This document shows, piece by piece, positions 11,086 to 22,794 of a stretch of DNA of 64,000 nucleotides. The stretch covers positions 1-64,000 of the forward strand of contig VCJN01001529.1 in assembly GCA_006384855.1 (NCBI GenBank). Direction: 5' to 3'. Below the pieces are notes generated by a model. It saw only the letters and a program-made list of their open reading frames with translations, was not told the DNA's origin and made no database searches. Both the position numbers and the translations under genes were made by a program. The DNA is from Tetraselmis striata (taxonomy: Eukaryota > Chlorophyta > Chlorodendrophyceae > Chlorodendrales > Chlorodendraceae). Positions within the stretch are counted from its first letter, which is position 1. The number at the start of each line of letters is the position of its first letter.

Positions 11086-12337
11086 GGTGGCACGGGGGGA
11101 CCGGAGCAACAACAACATGTAAGATGCTTCAGCGATAATATATAACACAGGTGGCCCATCACCTGATCATCTGCCTCGGCACAGCGTCACCAGCGGCCCT
11201 TTGCCGCCGCCCCCTGCCAGTAGTGCTGATGGCCTCTGTCCATGTATATGTGACAAGTCTGCCATGCACATTCCTGGGCGGGAAGACAAAGTCCTGCTGG
11301 AAGACAGTGTTGATCGGGCCCTCCCACAGTCAAGTGCGCATAGGCGTTGATAGCACGCATCTTCAACTGCAAACACAACGGGAGGCGAAGTCATCGCGCT
11401 GTTTTTGAGGTGGCGCTCAGCGACAACGAAATAAGTTACTTTGACCTACAAGCTACGGGCAGCTACGGAGGTATTCTTCGCAGCCTTCATGAACATCGCG
11501 GCAGCAAAGGACATCACTCCGTGCATGAAGTTGCATGACGGCAATTTCCCGAGGGATAGAACTGCATGGCAACCTTGACGCACTGAGTGCTCAGTGCATG
11601 GAGCACTGCAAACATGGAGATCAAGGAGGGCTTCCGCAACGGCAGCAACCAACAGTCCCAACACCTGCTCAAGTCCGGCAAGGTGATGCTCTCCATGACT
11701 GGCCAAGTCACGACGCGCAGCACCTTGATCGCGCACCACCGTGACATGCATGGACCAGCCCATCGTGCACAGCCCCACCTGCCCAAGGCAAAGGCGTGTG
11801 CCGTGAAGGCAGAGATGGCAGAGAAAGCGGCGACGAAGCGAAGGAAGATGTGAATGCATTAATTACATCTAGTGAGCGTGTCCCTTCCCCTTCCCGCCCT
11901 TACTGGATTTGCCATAGACAGCCATGTCACATGAGCGGCAGGTGCTCGGCTCACCGCTGCCCTCAGCCCCCCTCACCGATGTTGAACGCCTCGCCTCCCG
12001 CCTCCATCGTTGCTTCGTGCCCCGCCCTCCTCTGCATGAAGTACTTCTTTTCATATGGCCCGCACTTTACCGCATCCCAGCTGTCAATGCTGTCGTAGCT
12101 TTCAGAACTGCGCCGATGTGCGGGGCGCTGAATAGTCGCCTTCGCTGGTGTTGTCTGAGATACCCGCTCACTCTCGCTTCATGCGCTCCTGCCACTCCGT
12201 AGCGCGCAGCTTCCGAGCGCGCACACCCAACTCACGCGCACGCTTTGAGCGCACAGTTCGGAGCGCCTGCTGTTCCAGCTTGTCTGCCTCGCTCTTGCCC
12301 GGCAGCGCCTCCCACCGGAATACATAGCCACCCGTCT

Positions 12338-12853
12338 CTATGGGAAGCGGTGGCGGGATTGGTGCGCTGAATCCCAGCCCATCACATCGCAGAGAGCATC
12401 GCTATCGTCCATCGGGTGCATAAAATGCGCCTCGCACAGCGCATGCAGCTCGCGCATTGCGTATACTTTGGGATCATCGAAGGCAGTGAGGAAGGGCCAT
12501 GCCTTTGGATCACTTGGGTCCACTGAGTAGCCAGTTGGCAGCTCCATGTGGTGGCCGTGGCCGTTCATGCGGTCGTACATCGCCTCGGTCACCGCCGAGA
12601 CCAACGCCTCCTCGCGTACCACTGGTAGGCCGTCTACTGTGATGGACTTGCCACACTTCCGGCAGAATTCGGAGGCGGCGGGCTGGTGGCCGAAACGGCC
12701 AGAACGCACCGAGCGCAGTTCTCGCGTCGCGCCATATCGTTGGGGCGCTGCGTCGGCGCGAAGGGTTTTCAGCCTCCAACCCGCTGTAGCATCAACGGAC
12801 GATGCGAGAGAACAACAGAGGAACTCAAAAATCCGCCACGGCAACGACCTCAT
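12338..12853 (-). CDS. Conserved ORF with CxxC motif in TIR element (copy 3)
   Basis: 171 residues on the minus strand, starting MRSLPWRIFEF. It is almost identical to copies 1 and 2, with FCRKCGKS, and ends HQSRHRFP as in copy 2. The other copies carry the same ATG context at about 7,900 and 260, so this start fits all three. Confidence 0.45.
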   Translation of the reverse strand: MRSLPWRIFEFLCCSLASSVDATAGWRLKTLRADAAPQRYGATRELRSVRSGRFGHQPAASEFCRKCGKSITVDGLPVVREEALVSAVTEAMYDRMNGHGHHMELPTGYSVDPSDPKAWPFLTAFDDPKVYAMRELHALCEAHFMHPMDDSDALCDVMGWDSAHQSRHRFP

Positions 12854-13649
12854 CTTCCCCTCCCTCTAGCGATATCGGGTGCGTGTCGGGTGGGATCGGT
12901 GCCGAGATGTCTCCGATTATGTTTGGCGTGGGTGGGCTGCAGTGAGTGAGTGGGGCAAAAAGGGCGGCGTCCGTACCTGATGCGGCCGAGTGCACAGCCG
13001 TTGTTGACCACTGTGGGCACCACCTGCCCGACTACCGCCAGTAATGTGTACCCATGGGATAAGGTTTGCGCTCCGGGGGGCGTGATGCGCAGTGGCCGCG
13101 CGCACTGGGGGCAAGCGCGCTATGTGCAGCTCGGGGTGGGTGAGGAAGTTTGCTGTGTGATGGACGCAGTGCGCGCGGCCCGCATAAAGGATTCTATTAT
13201 AGTACAACAGTACTAGCGCAGTGTGCAGTGTGCGACAGTGTGCGCCGCAGTGCGCAGTGTGCAGTGTGCGACAACAGTGCTTAACTAGTTCATGCACGAT
13301 AACCCGGTACTGGTGTGAATTACAAAAAGGGCAGTTCCCCAGAATTGGAAAATCAACACAGTCAGCAAGCCGCCTAAAGGCGGCCTGGAACTGGTGTGAA
13401 TTACAAAAAGGGCAGTTCCGGTACTGGTACGCCGTCATATCACGTACCATTTGCGTACGGGTACTGCCGTGGCAGTCATGGCGGCGCGGGTACTCGCGAC
13501 CACCGCCGAGATAAGCAGACTGAAAGACGATATAGGCGCGGTAAGGCGCGGGGTGATACGGAATACAGTAATCGTACAGTAAAATTGAGTACAGATACAG
13601 TACAAGTACCGTGTTAGGCGCGGTTAGGCGAACCCCGTTTCGACGAGTG

Positions 13650-15960
13650 TTTCGGTTTATCCTGGTCGTTCCTTTTCTTTCAGTGCTTCCCTGGACCCTT
13701 TGCTTCCTTGGCAACTTGGCGACTTCCTGGTTTCCTTGGCTCTTCTTTGGTTCTTGGCTTCCAGTCTTCATGCTTGACCCTTGGTTTCGGGCTTGTATCT
13801 CTCTTTTGATGGCAATCTTTAGTTGTGCTTGCTGTAGCGCATATGTTAGAGCATATCTGAAAGCGCTGATGTAATAACTTTAACCACGACAGTAGTTAAC
13901 CACATATCCGTCCGAGAAGGGTGGGAAAACAGCACGGCCAGGCACCGCCGTTTCTACATAAGTACTAAAGCTCTACACCCCTCCACATAAGTATGTATAT
14001 GGGGTTTGCGAATCCGATCCACATGCCCATGCGCGGCCACAATGAGACCGTGCGCGCATACATGCGTGTTACTCATGGTCGTACGCATGGGGGGAAATGC
14101 CGTGATAGCGTGACACACCCCATATTGCCACGCGGTGGCCGTTGCCGTCAACGCTTTCATTGAGGTAAAAGCAGGGCTTCTAGCGCTAGCGCTTTAAAAC
14201 CACAAATTGCGCCACTCGTGCGCACTTGTAGGCATGGGACACCACAGCCCCCGTACTCATACCACATCACCCTTGGTATGATCACTATCCACCACACGCG
14301 TAGGGCATTGAAATTATGTCATTAACGACCTGGACCAAGCCCTACGTGTCGATGACGGTGGTTTATGGCCATAATCATGGACAAAATGGGGCTGTGCTCG
14401 TTGCACGCGCAAGCGGGACAAGGTTCTCGCGGCCTCCTTGTCGTAGCATGTCAAAGCTTCTCTATAGCAGTGCATGGCCGCATGCTCATAGCGCGCCATG
14501 GTGAGCCCAGTGGGGCGGCAATGGCGTGCACCTTCATGCGTCGATGCTGGTGGAAATAATGTTGTGAAAGGAGGGATCCGGCATGGCGGCCGCGAGCATC
14601 GCTCAATGGGGGTATGCGCCAAGTATGAGTAGTCCGTGCACAAGTACATATAACACACTGTCCCGCCACCGTGTATATATCAGGTTTTGAGATCCCCGTT
14701 GGCGTAAAGTTTCACGCCAACGTGTTGACCTCACGCTGACACAGACGTCTGACCTCGACATATTATTACTTCAAAAATTCGAAAAGTGCTTGAATGGCCT
14801 CGGACGGCCGTGCTGTCACTGAGGAATATGTAGTCCGCCTGCCTGCTCGCGTAGGTTTTATTGGTATTTATATGAAAATTTTCTGACGTTTCCTCGCAAC
14901 GGACTGAGCGATACCGCGGGTTTGAAAGCTGCACCACAAGGCGGCACTTGCAGTGGGCGGCGATCGATGGTATCATGCCACATCGTGCACGGGCACACGC
15001 CACTATGGCCCCACCCCAAGCAAGAATACCTTCGCCTCTTTGATGACATGTTTCCTCGCCCACCCATGGCCATCCCACCATGCAATGGTCTATGCATGCA
15101 CGGCGAGCGTGCGGGGTGCCAAGCAACCCCCGTTGTTGTGGGGGTACTGGACACGCTCAGTGTGGCGCAAGTGCCACGCGTACTCGCTCGTGTAGGGCAC
15201 TTGTTAGGGCGCGCCAAAGGGGTTGCTTACACCCTATGGTGGTAACGGCCGAGCATAAATGTGCAATATTCCAGGAATTCAGGTCATTAACCCTAGATTC
15301 AGCTGCCCTACTATTCGTAAGCTCGGATTCGGCGGGGAAGGGGCCTGGGACTTATGTGGAGGGGTATATTTGCCAGCTAGCCACTACCCGCGCTACCCGG
15401 GTAGTAGTATTTCGTTATTCCACTACCGCCCGTCGCTGGCGGGCGCGGTCCCCGGCTATCCGCATCTTATCGGGGTAATCCCGTATAAGATGCAGATTAT
15501 TCCGGTACCTGTCCCTTAAATGCTGCTCGACTTTTAAGTAAGACTGCTGTGTGTAGGAATCAACAGCGCATCTTCAGCTCTTCCTGCGTGCAATCCTGAG
15601 CCAACCCTGTGCCCGCCACAACATAAACAAAAGTAGGCAGCCGGGCGAATTTCTCTGGACGCTATCCTGTAACCAACACCTCATTCCTATTTTCTCAAGT
15701 ATCCATCAGCCGGCTTCCCGTACATACCGTGCACCAAAGTACCCGCGGCCGCCCAGTGGCTACTGCGCACGCAAGCCACGGCTCTGGCTTGGAAAGTGCT
15801 GGTACCGCTTGGATCGAACAGGGAAGCGTCGCATTTATACCGACGTTCCGGCCAGCAGCTCCATCTGAGGCGTAAAATGCAGAAACAAGGTGCGAGTTCC
15901 ACACAAACAGCAGTACCTATAGCAGCTTCATAGTCTCAGCCGTACCAGTATTGGTATTGG
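13650..15960. other. No recognisable gene
   Basis: This 2.3-kb stretch has only short overlapping ORFs in all frames, with no family motif and no convincing exon. A small perfect hairpin (CGTTGGCGT, 8-base loop, ACGCCAACG) lies at about 14,698-14,723. It may contain upstream exons or the promoter of the plus-strand gene that follows. Confidence 0.5.
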
Positions 15961-16007
15961 TATTCCTTAGCTGCAGAACAGCGTTTCTTGGGGCCTGCAC
16001 TTGCCAG

Positions 16008-17548
16008 AAGCCGAGCTGACGGCAGGAAAGTTGCAGGGAAATCACAAGGCCCAGATGACCGCCTCTTCATGAGCTCAAACCGAGATTGCATGAATCTCTC
16101 GCTGGTAAGCCTTCTTGAAGCGGTTCATTCCATGCTTGCCGAGGTCTTGCACATATGCCAGCCCAGAATAACCTCAACGGCGCGCATGTGCAACTCGCAG
16201 CTGCGAAACAAAGCGAATGAGCTAAGAAACTCCCTGGATCACATGCTACAGACACTGCATGTCTGCCCAGACCGGGTTGCATGGTGCGAACTTTGTCCTG
16301 CCTTGCCGTAGTAAGGAAGTAGACAGTGCTGAATGGGGCTCACACGGAGTGTGTCCCCGTTGAAAGGGCCACTGCGCTGGAGCAGTTTGGATCGCTGAAC
16401 ATTCAGTATTACCATCTCGTGGATCAGCTCCGGCCAATGCTGAAGCACTGGGTTGTGCATCCAAGGGTACGACCAATCCGCTGGTGATGTGTCACTCAAC
16501 ATTCGCTTGATGTCTCATCCCTCGTGCAGCCGGTGCCGGGATTCGGACAGTTGCCTGGCACCTCTAAACCGCTGCGGTGCTATTGATTCAACAGGTGGTG
16601 GATGCAACAAATCACGAAAGTAAGGATGCTCTCACTATCTATGCCGCACATTCGCTGTGCCACATTTCATGGTGGCCCCATACAGGTGAAGACCGGTCTG
16701 CCCATAGTGCTAAGAAACACTGGTCGTATTTATTTATGTATCTAGTCTTGCCGCTCATGATGTCAACACGCATTCTCCCCGACATGGAGAAGGAGGAGAC
16801 AGAGTTGCTGAAAAATCACGAATCAGCCCACAGCAATACCCCTGCTAAAGGCCAGTACGTTGAACTGCTGGTAACCCCCCCCCCCCCCCCCCCCCCCCCC
16901 GCGCGCGCGTGCAACACACGCAAGCAGACAAACACCTCCACCAGTAAAGTCTGCTACCTTTCCCCCGATGCTCTGTCTGGGCGAACATTAGTATGTTGTT
17001 CTTCAGAACATGTGGATCGGTGAAATGAATTTCCTCGACCACTCCACAGGCCGAAATCGAGGAATTCAACTCGCTTGTTGATTTTCTCACCACGCAGAAG
17101 TCGCAGGCGGCAGGGCCAGGCCCGCTGAGCGCCAAGGTGAGCAAGATATACCATGTGGTGCACGGAATGCACAGTCCGGGCGGATGCTGCAGCGTCCGCT
17201 GTTCCACATGTGCGGGGTTTGGCATGCTTCTGACTGAAGCGGCCTTGCACACTGCACAGAATGCATTGCTCGCGCAGATCAAAGCACCGCTCTCAAAGTC
17301 ATCAGCTGCGGCAGTGTCGACATTACAGAAGCAGGGACAAGCACGTGCTCAATCAGCTCGGGTGGGCGCCACAGACCCCGTGCGACTGCCATGTGCTGAT
17401 GAAATTTGTGTACTCGCGCACAGCTCGTGTGTGCGCGTCACCCGCCAATACTCTGACTGGCGGTGTGTTCATGCGTATCCAGAAAGGCGCCGGTGCTAAA
17501 GCTGTGGGTGCGGACCTCTTGTTGTTAGCCGCCGTTCGAGGTTTGTAG
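16008..17548 (+). CDS. Small multi-exon gene of unknown function, partial model
   Basis: Exons supported by canonical splice sites: one ending 16,104 (donor GTAAGC), 16,201-16,260, one of uncertain start (about 16,760-16,790) ending 16,870 (donor GTAACC, followed at once by a C tract), 17,050-17,136, 17,260-17,361, and 17,483-17,548 with the stop. The last four join in phase 0. The product is helical and low in aromatics: LRNKANELRNSLDHMLQTLH, KEETELLKNHESAH, AEIEEFNSLVDFLTTQKSQ, NALLAQIKAPLSK, and C-terminal GADLLLLAAVRGL. Small helical subunits of transcription or trafficking complexes look like this, but no family was recognised. The N-terminus is uncertain. It is convergent with the sialidase-like gene, with 311 bp between stop codons. 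Confidence 0.5.
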
Positions 17549-17859
17549 CTGGACAACCTATTGAGCATCACATGCGCGGTTCGCCCTCCGCTCGGTTCAG
17601 GGCACATGGCAGTGTCCCCAGTCTGACACCCACCACTGCCCACTTTGCCACTGCCTCATGCAGGAGAGGGGCTGAAGTGAGCATCACAGCACCACAGCGC
17701 CTTGTTTGCCCCCACTGGCAGGGTCTGTGCGCTTGTTCTAGGTTAACAGTCAATAGTACGGTCTCCAACTGAAATTATGAGATGTATGGAATTGTAACTA
17801 CTACGCCCCAAGGACGCGTCATGTGTGCTGAATCACGTGTATTGCCTTTGATATTGTCA

Positions 17860-20800
17860 TTACAATGACACAATATCATCCGATCCTGCAAAGTGAATGG
17901 AGACTGGGGTGGGATAGTGATTTCCTGCTGTATGTGATCCCGCCTGTGGCGCAAGGCTCAGAGCCCACACTCTGTCGACAGCGTACCTGCATCAGCATGG
18001 CGATTAGTTGGGCGGTCACTGGCGGGTCGTAGTGGTAAAAGTACATGGGTGCAGGGCATAAGAGTCACGTCATTTGCAGCGTAGGGCACAACGCGCTCAG
18101 CGGCAAGAGTAATTACCTCCCAAAATTGGTTTTCGCGTGCAGCCACTTCTGCCCCCCAATGTGAGCCAAGTCATAGCGAGCGGAGAGAATAGCTGACAAG
18201 AGCCGCCAGCGTTTCTCGTAGCGCTTGGCCACTGCAAGTCGGTGTGTGCGGCCGTGCGCCTGTGTGGAGGGACAGCAGCTGTCAGCATGAGGGGCACGGC
18301 ATCCAGATCCAGAGCAGAAGCGGGCAATGCCGCTTGCCTGTAAGCGTTCGATGTCATCCTGGGCCAGGCTGTTTATGAAATGGTTAAGAAGGTTGATGAG
18401 CAGGCGGTGTGACGGCACTCCCCTCAGAACCTGAACAGTGCAGACACACAGTGGGTTCAAATATTAGTGCAATACTGCCCCTGCCTGCATTGCATCTCAG
18501 TAAATTCAATGCCTACACAGCCCACAGCGCGCCTGGTTTGCTGGCGTTTCCAAGAGCCTGGAAATATTGAACATTGCAAGCCGTATGCCCTGTTCCTGGC
18601 TCCACTCCCCCGGCTCCTGCAGATGGGTTGACGAAATGATTGATTCATTGCCTTATGATTGCCCAGAGGTTCAACCACTGGGCACTTCAGCAGACAATTA
18701 GCAGAGAAAACAATTATAAAGCACCACACAGGTCAATTTGGCACGCACTCTGTACAGGAAAAACTTGGAGTATATCACAAAGAGTGTTTCGTCCACCTTC
18801 AACATGGCAGCACACACTCAAGATCTCAGTTACGTCAAGTAATATCGACCACACAAGCTGCGTTCCAACAGCAGCCCTCGATCAGCTGGGCGCACCTGCT
18901 GGAGGGTTGGGTAATGGATTCTTGTCCCAGGGACATCACTTGTATCGATTGCTGCCAGTTTTCTCCAGGTCATGCCGTTGTTAGTTGAGACAGCCAGCTC
19001 CAGTTCCGTCCGGCATGCCCTGCATCGCAAGGCAGCGTGCTGCGTAAGGCCTCCGCCATAGGGATGTTGCGCTTGTGTCATAATACTGCAAGGCAGCGCC
19101 TGTGCAGTGCATGCCCACCATCATGCAGAGCTAATGCACATGGGCAGCGCACCGACATTGGGTTTCCTGCCCCCCATCAGAGGGCAGATGAGACACTAAC
19201 TTCTTATGGTTGTTGAATGCCAGTATAAGGTGTCCGCTGGGACGGAGACGGATTACATGCATCTTTGAATTGGGATTTGGAAGACGTGTCGGAAGCACCT
19301 GTCGCAGGGACAGCATCAGCATGTGCACACATATTGCCGGCATTTTGTACCCATCAGCAACTCCCACACAAGGCACCGGGGTTGTGGGCTCTTACTGGAT
19401 TCCACGTCTGGCCACGGTCCTCAGACACAGATCGCCAGGCGCACCCAGATGCGGATCTGAAAAGCATGAGAATGTTGCCATTCTCTAGCTGGACAATAGC
19501 ACCCTTGGGATATGTGCACGATCCCAAAAGTAAGCGAGTGCAGCAGGAGAGGCGCTGCAACGTGACATCAGACGCAGTGTGGGGAGGCAGAAACACAACT
19601 AGTACATGGTCACCTCAATGAGTGGGGTCCTAAGGTCTCTCAGCACCCCGTGCACTGTCCATGTCAACCCCTCTGCGTTCACATGCACATGGAGGCGCAT
19701 CAGCTAAACTGGTCGCAATGATGCAATCAACAGCGTTACAGATATGGTGTGACTGGCACAGCCAATCCAGTGGTGTTGACGGCACCCACCATCATTTGAA
19801 ATGAGCACTCCCGCCGATGGATGGCTTGAAATGTCCTTCATGCACACATATGCATCACTATCGGCAAAGACATTGTGTTAGCCAAGTAATGAAGTCCATA
19901 GGTTGTTGCTCTGTCTCCAGGTGCGCCGCTCAAAATTGCAGAGCCCCACCTGTCTGGCTTCTCTCGCCAAAATGGCAACATCCATTCACCAGAATCGAGC
20001 TCTATCATTTTATTTGCAATCACCTGCAGGCACGGCAGGTCATGGATCATGCACAAGTGCCGAGCAACAAGTGACTTTAGTGCAAACATGCTCTCTTCAT
20101 ATTGCTCGGTCCAATCAGTGCATGACCTACCTTTGGTAGGCCCTCGCCGTGATCTTCAGATAATATTGTTTTTGGCATGCTCCATATTGGCGCGTCCGAT
20201 GAGTCAAAGATGCCAGTCTGAATATCGGTACCACAGTGTCAAACAGCAAGCAGGCTCAAACACTTAATTGCGCTCAGCGGCGGCACCAGTATACTCCACA
20301 ACAGTACGGACAACAGCCTCGCATACCGATAAGCTCTTCACATTCTTCAGTGTCACTGCCTTGATATCGCCACCCGGCGCCCAGGTCACTTGCTTATTCA
20401 GAGTCCGTTTGCATGTCCGGGACTGCGAATAAAACAGCCATAGCTTGCCATCACGTGCGGAATGCAACACCGGAGACCAGACAGGTCCCCTGCGTGCCAG
20501 GAAAAGGGGAGGGGGGGGGGGGGGGGGGGGGGGGGTCAGTCCTGGGCCGCCTAATTCTGAGGGCCGCATATGTTCAGATGCCCCTCGGGGATGTGCGCAA
20601 ATGCGCTGATTACCTCAGCTCTGAGGACCGTGCATCCGAAAGCTGAATCCCAGATGGCATTTCCCAAGTTTTCCCGAAATCGCGAGACACGCTGTACAGC
20701 AACCGCTGTTCCTGTCCAGGCCCATTGTGCACGAGAGGTGGTACTCAGGATGCTGGGCTGCACTCGGGTTGTGAGGTGGCATGCATAGCTCAGTCACATG

Positions 20801-21004
20801 CGGACTCGCACCTGTAGCCCTTCTACCACTATTTCCTTCGAGCCGTCTCCCTTAACCAGCAGGTTCCGCGACGCCGGCGATGCTTGCCAGGATGCTATCA
20901 GAAACCCTTGCCAGCGAACAAGCATGGCCATATGGGCGTACCTGCAGCAGGAACACAGGCGCGGCATTGCCGAGCACAGGCATGGAATTGCTGCAGGGCT
21001 GGCG

Positions 21005-21035
<31 letters not shown>

Positions 21036-21786
21036 GGGAGGTATTTGGATGAGACATGGCATACCGGATATAGTCGTTGTATACGAACACCCACTTTGTC
21101 GAAACGTGATCCAGCATCTCTTGCTCTGGAAAGCCCACCCTACACAGCGGCACTAGGCATGCTTAGATGGCTGTCATGTACTCGGGATTTAGTCTCCATC
21201 CCGGTACTTGAAAAAGACACAATTTCTCCCATCTGCTAGATGATATGGCGCACAGCAGGGCTCTTACGTTCCATTCGCGAGCAGCGGTATTTTTGACACA
21301 ACGTTTCCGCATTGAGAAGATTCGTTAAATGCAACGAGGTTGTTCGTTGCCATCAAATCCACTTCGCTGTTGTGAGAGCGTAAATCCGCCAAGTACAATG
21401 CCGATGGGTATCCCGGCTGCGCACATCTCAACGGCACAATGCCGCATGGGGACCGTCAATATACTCCAGATGTTAGGTGAGTAATGTTTGGTGAGTATTA
21501 GCGACAGGGAGATGCATACCGCGAAAAACTGTACAGGTATTTCACGTGATCATCATCATGCGGCTGTCATCACCTCATCGATATCCTCGCTCAGATCCAA
21601 CAACTGTGCTTCTGACAGGATTGAGGCATGACTGTCACGCGTCGCAACGTGTATGCAGCGAAATAAAATTCCAGGCAAGTATGTGTAGAGAAATATCGCG
21701 ATCCCGAGGAAGCCAGCCCGTGCCAGTCCTGTCTGCCACCTTCGAGGCAACCGACACCCGGCGTTCTTGACTTGTAAAGCCTTCAT
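17860..21786 (-). CDS. BNR/Asp-box sialidase-like protein, 17 exons
   Basis: Modelled exons (minus): 21786-21574, 21416-21268, 21139-21065, 20941-20812, 20711-20614, 20489-20327, 20217-20131, 20023-19950, 19824-19790, 19672-19614, 19503-19396, 19298-19201, 19019-18896, 18796-18749, 18430-18338, 18259-18117, 17986-17860. All junctions keep one frame, about 607 residues. Introns are GT-AG except one GC-AG after 18,338. Reading 18,796-18,698 as the last exon instead gives 503 residues. A hydrophobic segment (FLGIAIFLYTYLPGILF, residues about 26-42) suggests a signal anchor. Asp boxes are SRDFGKTW, SNDEGLTW (assembled across an intron), SEDRGQTW and a weaker STNNGMTW, with sialidase-like HMAMLVRWQGFLIASWQ, GPVWSPVL, RTPLIEGAIVQLENG and LPNPNS. 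The fold is a six-bladed propeller, probably a secretory-pathway glycan-binding or hydrolytic protein. True sialidase activity is not shown, and an arginine triad was not confirmed. Confidence 0.8.
20511..20535 (-). repeat. Intronic homopolymer (C on sense strand)
   Basis: A 25-base G run on the plus strand lies in intron 5 of the sialidase-like gene, close to the acceptor of the exon starting at 20,489. Confidence 0.9.
21019..21038 (-). repeat. Intronic homopolymer (C on sense strand)
   Basis: A 20-base G run on the plus strand lies next to a GT dinucleotide run, in intron 3 of the sialidase-like gene, about 26 bases from the donor. Confidence 0.9.
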
Positions 21787-22476
21787 GTTGGTGCTGAAGG
21801 CTGTGCACGCACAGCCAGCCAGAATGCGATCCCCTGTGGCACACCGGTCGAAGCCCCAATCGTCTGCAATACAGCATGTGAAGCTCTATCCTCCAGCAGA
21901 GCGATGCGTCTTGCTCAGCAGCAGCCGATGCGGACCTCGTGTGTTAGGCCTGGCGCTGGTTTGCTGCCACATCCGTTCACAATGCCAAGCCCTGCTGCAG
22001 TACGATGGCGGCAGCTGTGATGCAGGCTTGCGCCTTTGTGTTCCAGGTGCACGGCTATCACGAGAAGCTGCGAGAAGGGGAGAGTGTAATCTGCTCTTCA
22101 CCGCCTGCGTCAGCCAGCGGTATTGCAAGAGCACGCAGCCCGTGCTCTTAGAAAACGACGTTCCGCGAGTGGTTCGTCGCTGGTCGTCAATCCGTCAATC
22201 CCGTTCAGCCCCCGTCTGACGCTCGCCAGTCGCCTAAAGCGGCATTGTAGTCGTGTGCAGCTGCTATACGTTCAGGCAAGTCGCTAGCAAGTACCCGTAT
22301 GGCATATTCAGGAGACAGCCTGGGCGGTTGATGATGAGAGAGGGTTCGGCCATGCCCTGACGGCATGGTGATGACGGCATGCCCTCTGCCCTGCATGCCC
22401 CTTGTTCTGCGGCGCCTTCGAGGGAGCCGAGGGCGATAGTACGCGCGTACTTAAAAAGGTACTTACCGTGCATGGA
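21787..22476. other. Upstream region of the sialidase-like gene, no gene seen
   Basis: 690 bp between the start codon at 21,786 and the LTR element. It presumably holds the promoter and 5' UTR. No TATA box or family motif was recognised. Short repeats of CATGCCCTG and GGCATG occur at about 22,350-22,400. Confidence 0.4.
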
Positions 22477-22683
22477 TGTGAGGATATATCACATCCCTAG
22501 CCCTAATCATCATAGCACATTAGGCGCGGAGCGCGCGCCCGTCAGATGACGGGCTGCGCCCGCGCCCTGTCGGCCACATCGCGCCGCCTGATATATCAGG
22601 CACGGCGCCTGTCGGCCTGTAATCAGATCATACTTGACCACCACCATAGCGGAATAGCCACCACCAGCGCACATTCCCTCACA
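22477..22683 (+). repeat. 5' LTR of family A element
   Basis: 207 bp, TG...CA ends, nearly identical to 31,115-31,326. Contains an imperfect palindrome around CGGCCACATCGCGCCG and TGATATATCA. Confidence 0.85.
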
Positions 22684-22794
22684 TTTGGTGCTTCTACCTA
22701 CTCGATCGCTCCCTCGCGAGCTTTCATCAACCATACCATACGCGCCTGTAGCGTAGTCACGGCGGCGGGCGCAGGCAATTACCCCGCCGAAGGA

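Larger units (their letters stand above)
7033..13649. mobile_element. TIR element copy E2, a near-perfect giant palindrome
   Basis: Both ends carry CACTCGTCGAAACGGGGT reading inward. The left arm (7,033-10,155) and right arm (10,592-13,649) are inverse copies of about 3.1 kb, around a 436-bp centre (10,156-10,591) that is single-copy here but present in E1 at about 3,320-3,750. Each arm holds the CxxC ORF, the small 59-residue ORF and the GCACACTG minisatellite near its outer end. Flanking bases (CTCC left, TTTC right) show no target duplication. Arms differ by scattered substitutions and small indels, for example 7,327 against 13,375 and the length of the minisatellite. Likely origin: inverted duplication of an E1-like element with loss of its original right end. 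Confidence 0.75.
10592..13649 (-). repeat. Right arm of the E2 palindrome
   Basis: This is the inverse of 7,033-10,155. The arm boundary is sharp: GATCTAGCCGCACGGGG at 10,592 mirrors the sequence ending at 10,155. Confidence 0.8.

Noticed and set aside
12917-13771. 284-residue minus-strand ORF crossing the right end of E2
   Set aside because: It runs through the TIR, the minisatellite and the flank, has low-complexity composition, and the mirrored left arm does not keep it open.
16239-16502. Minus-strand 87-residue ORF (WSYPWMHNPVLQHWPELI...)
   Set aside because: It reads like protein, but it overlaps plus-strand exons of the convergent gene and could not be joined in phase to other minus-strand exons. 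Left unplaced.
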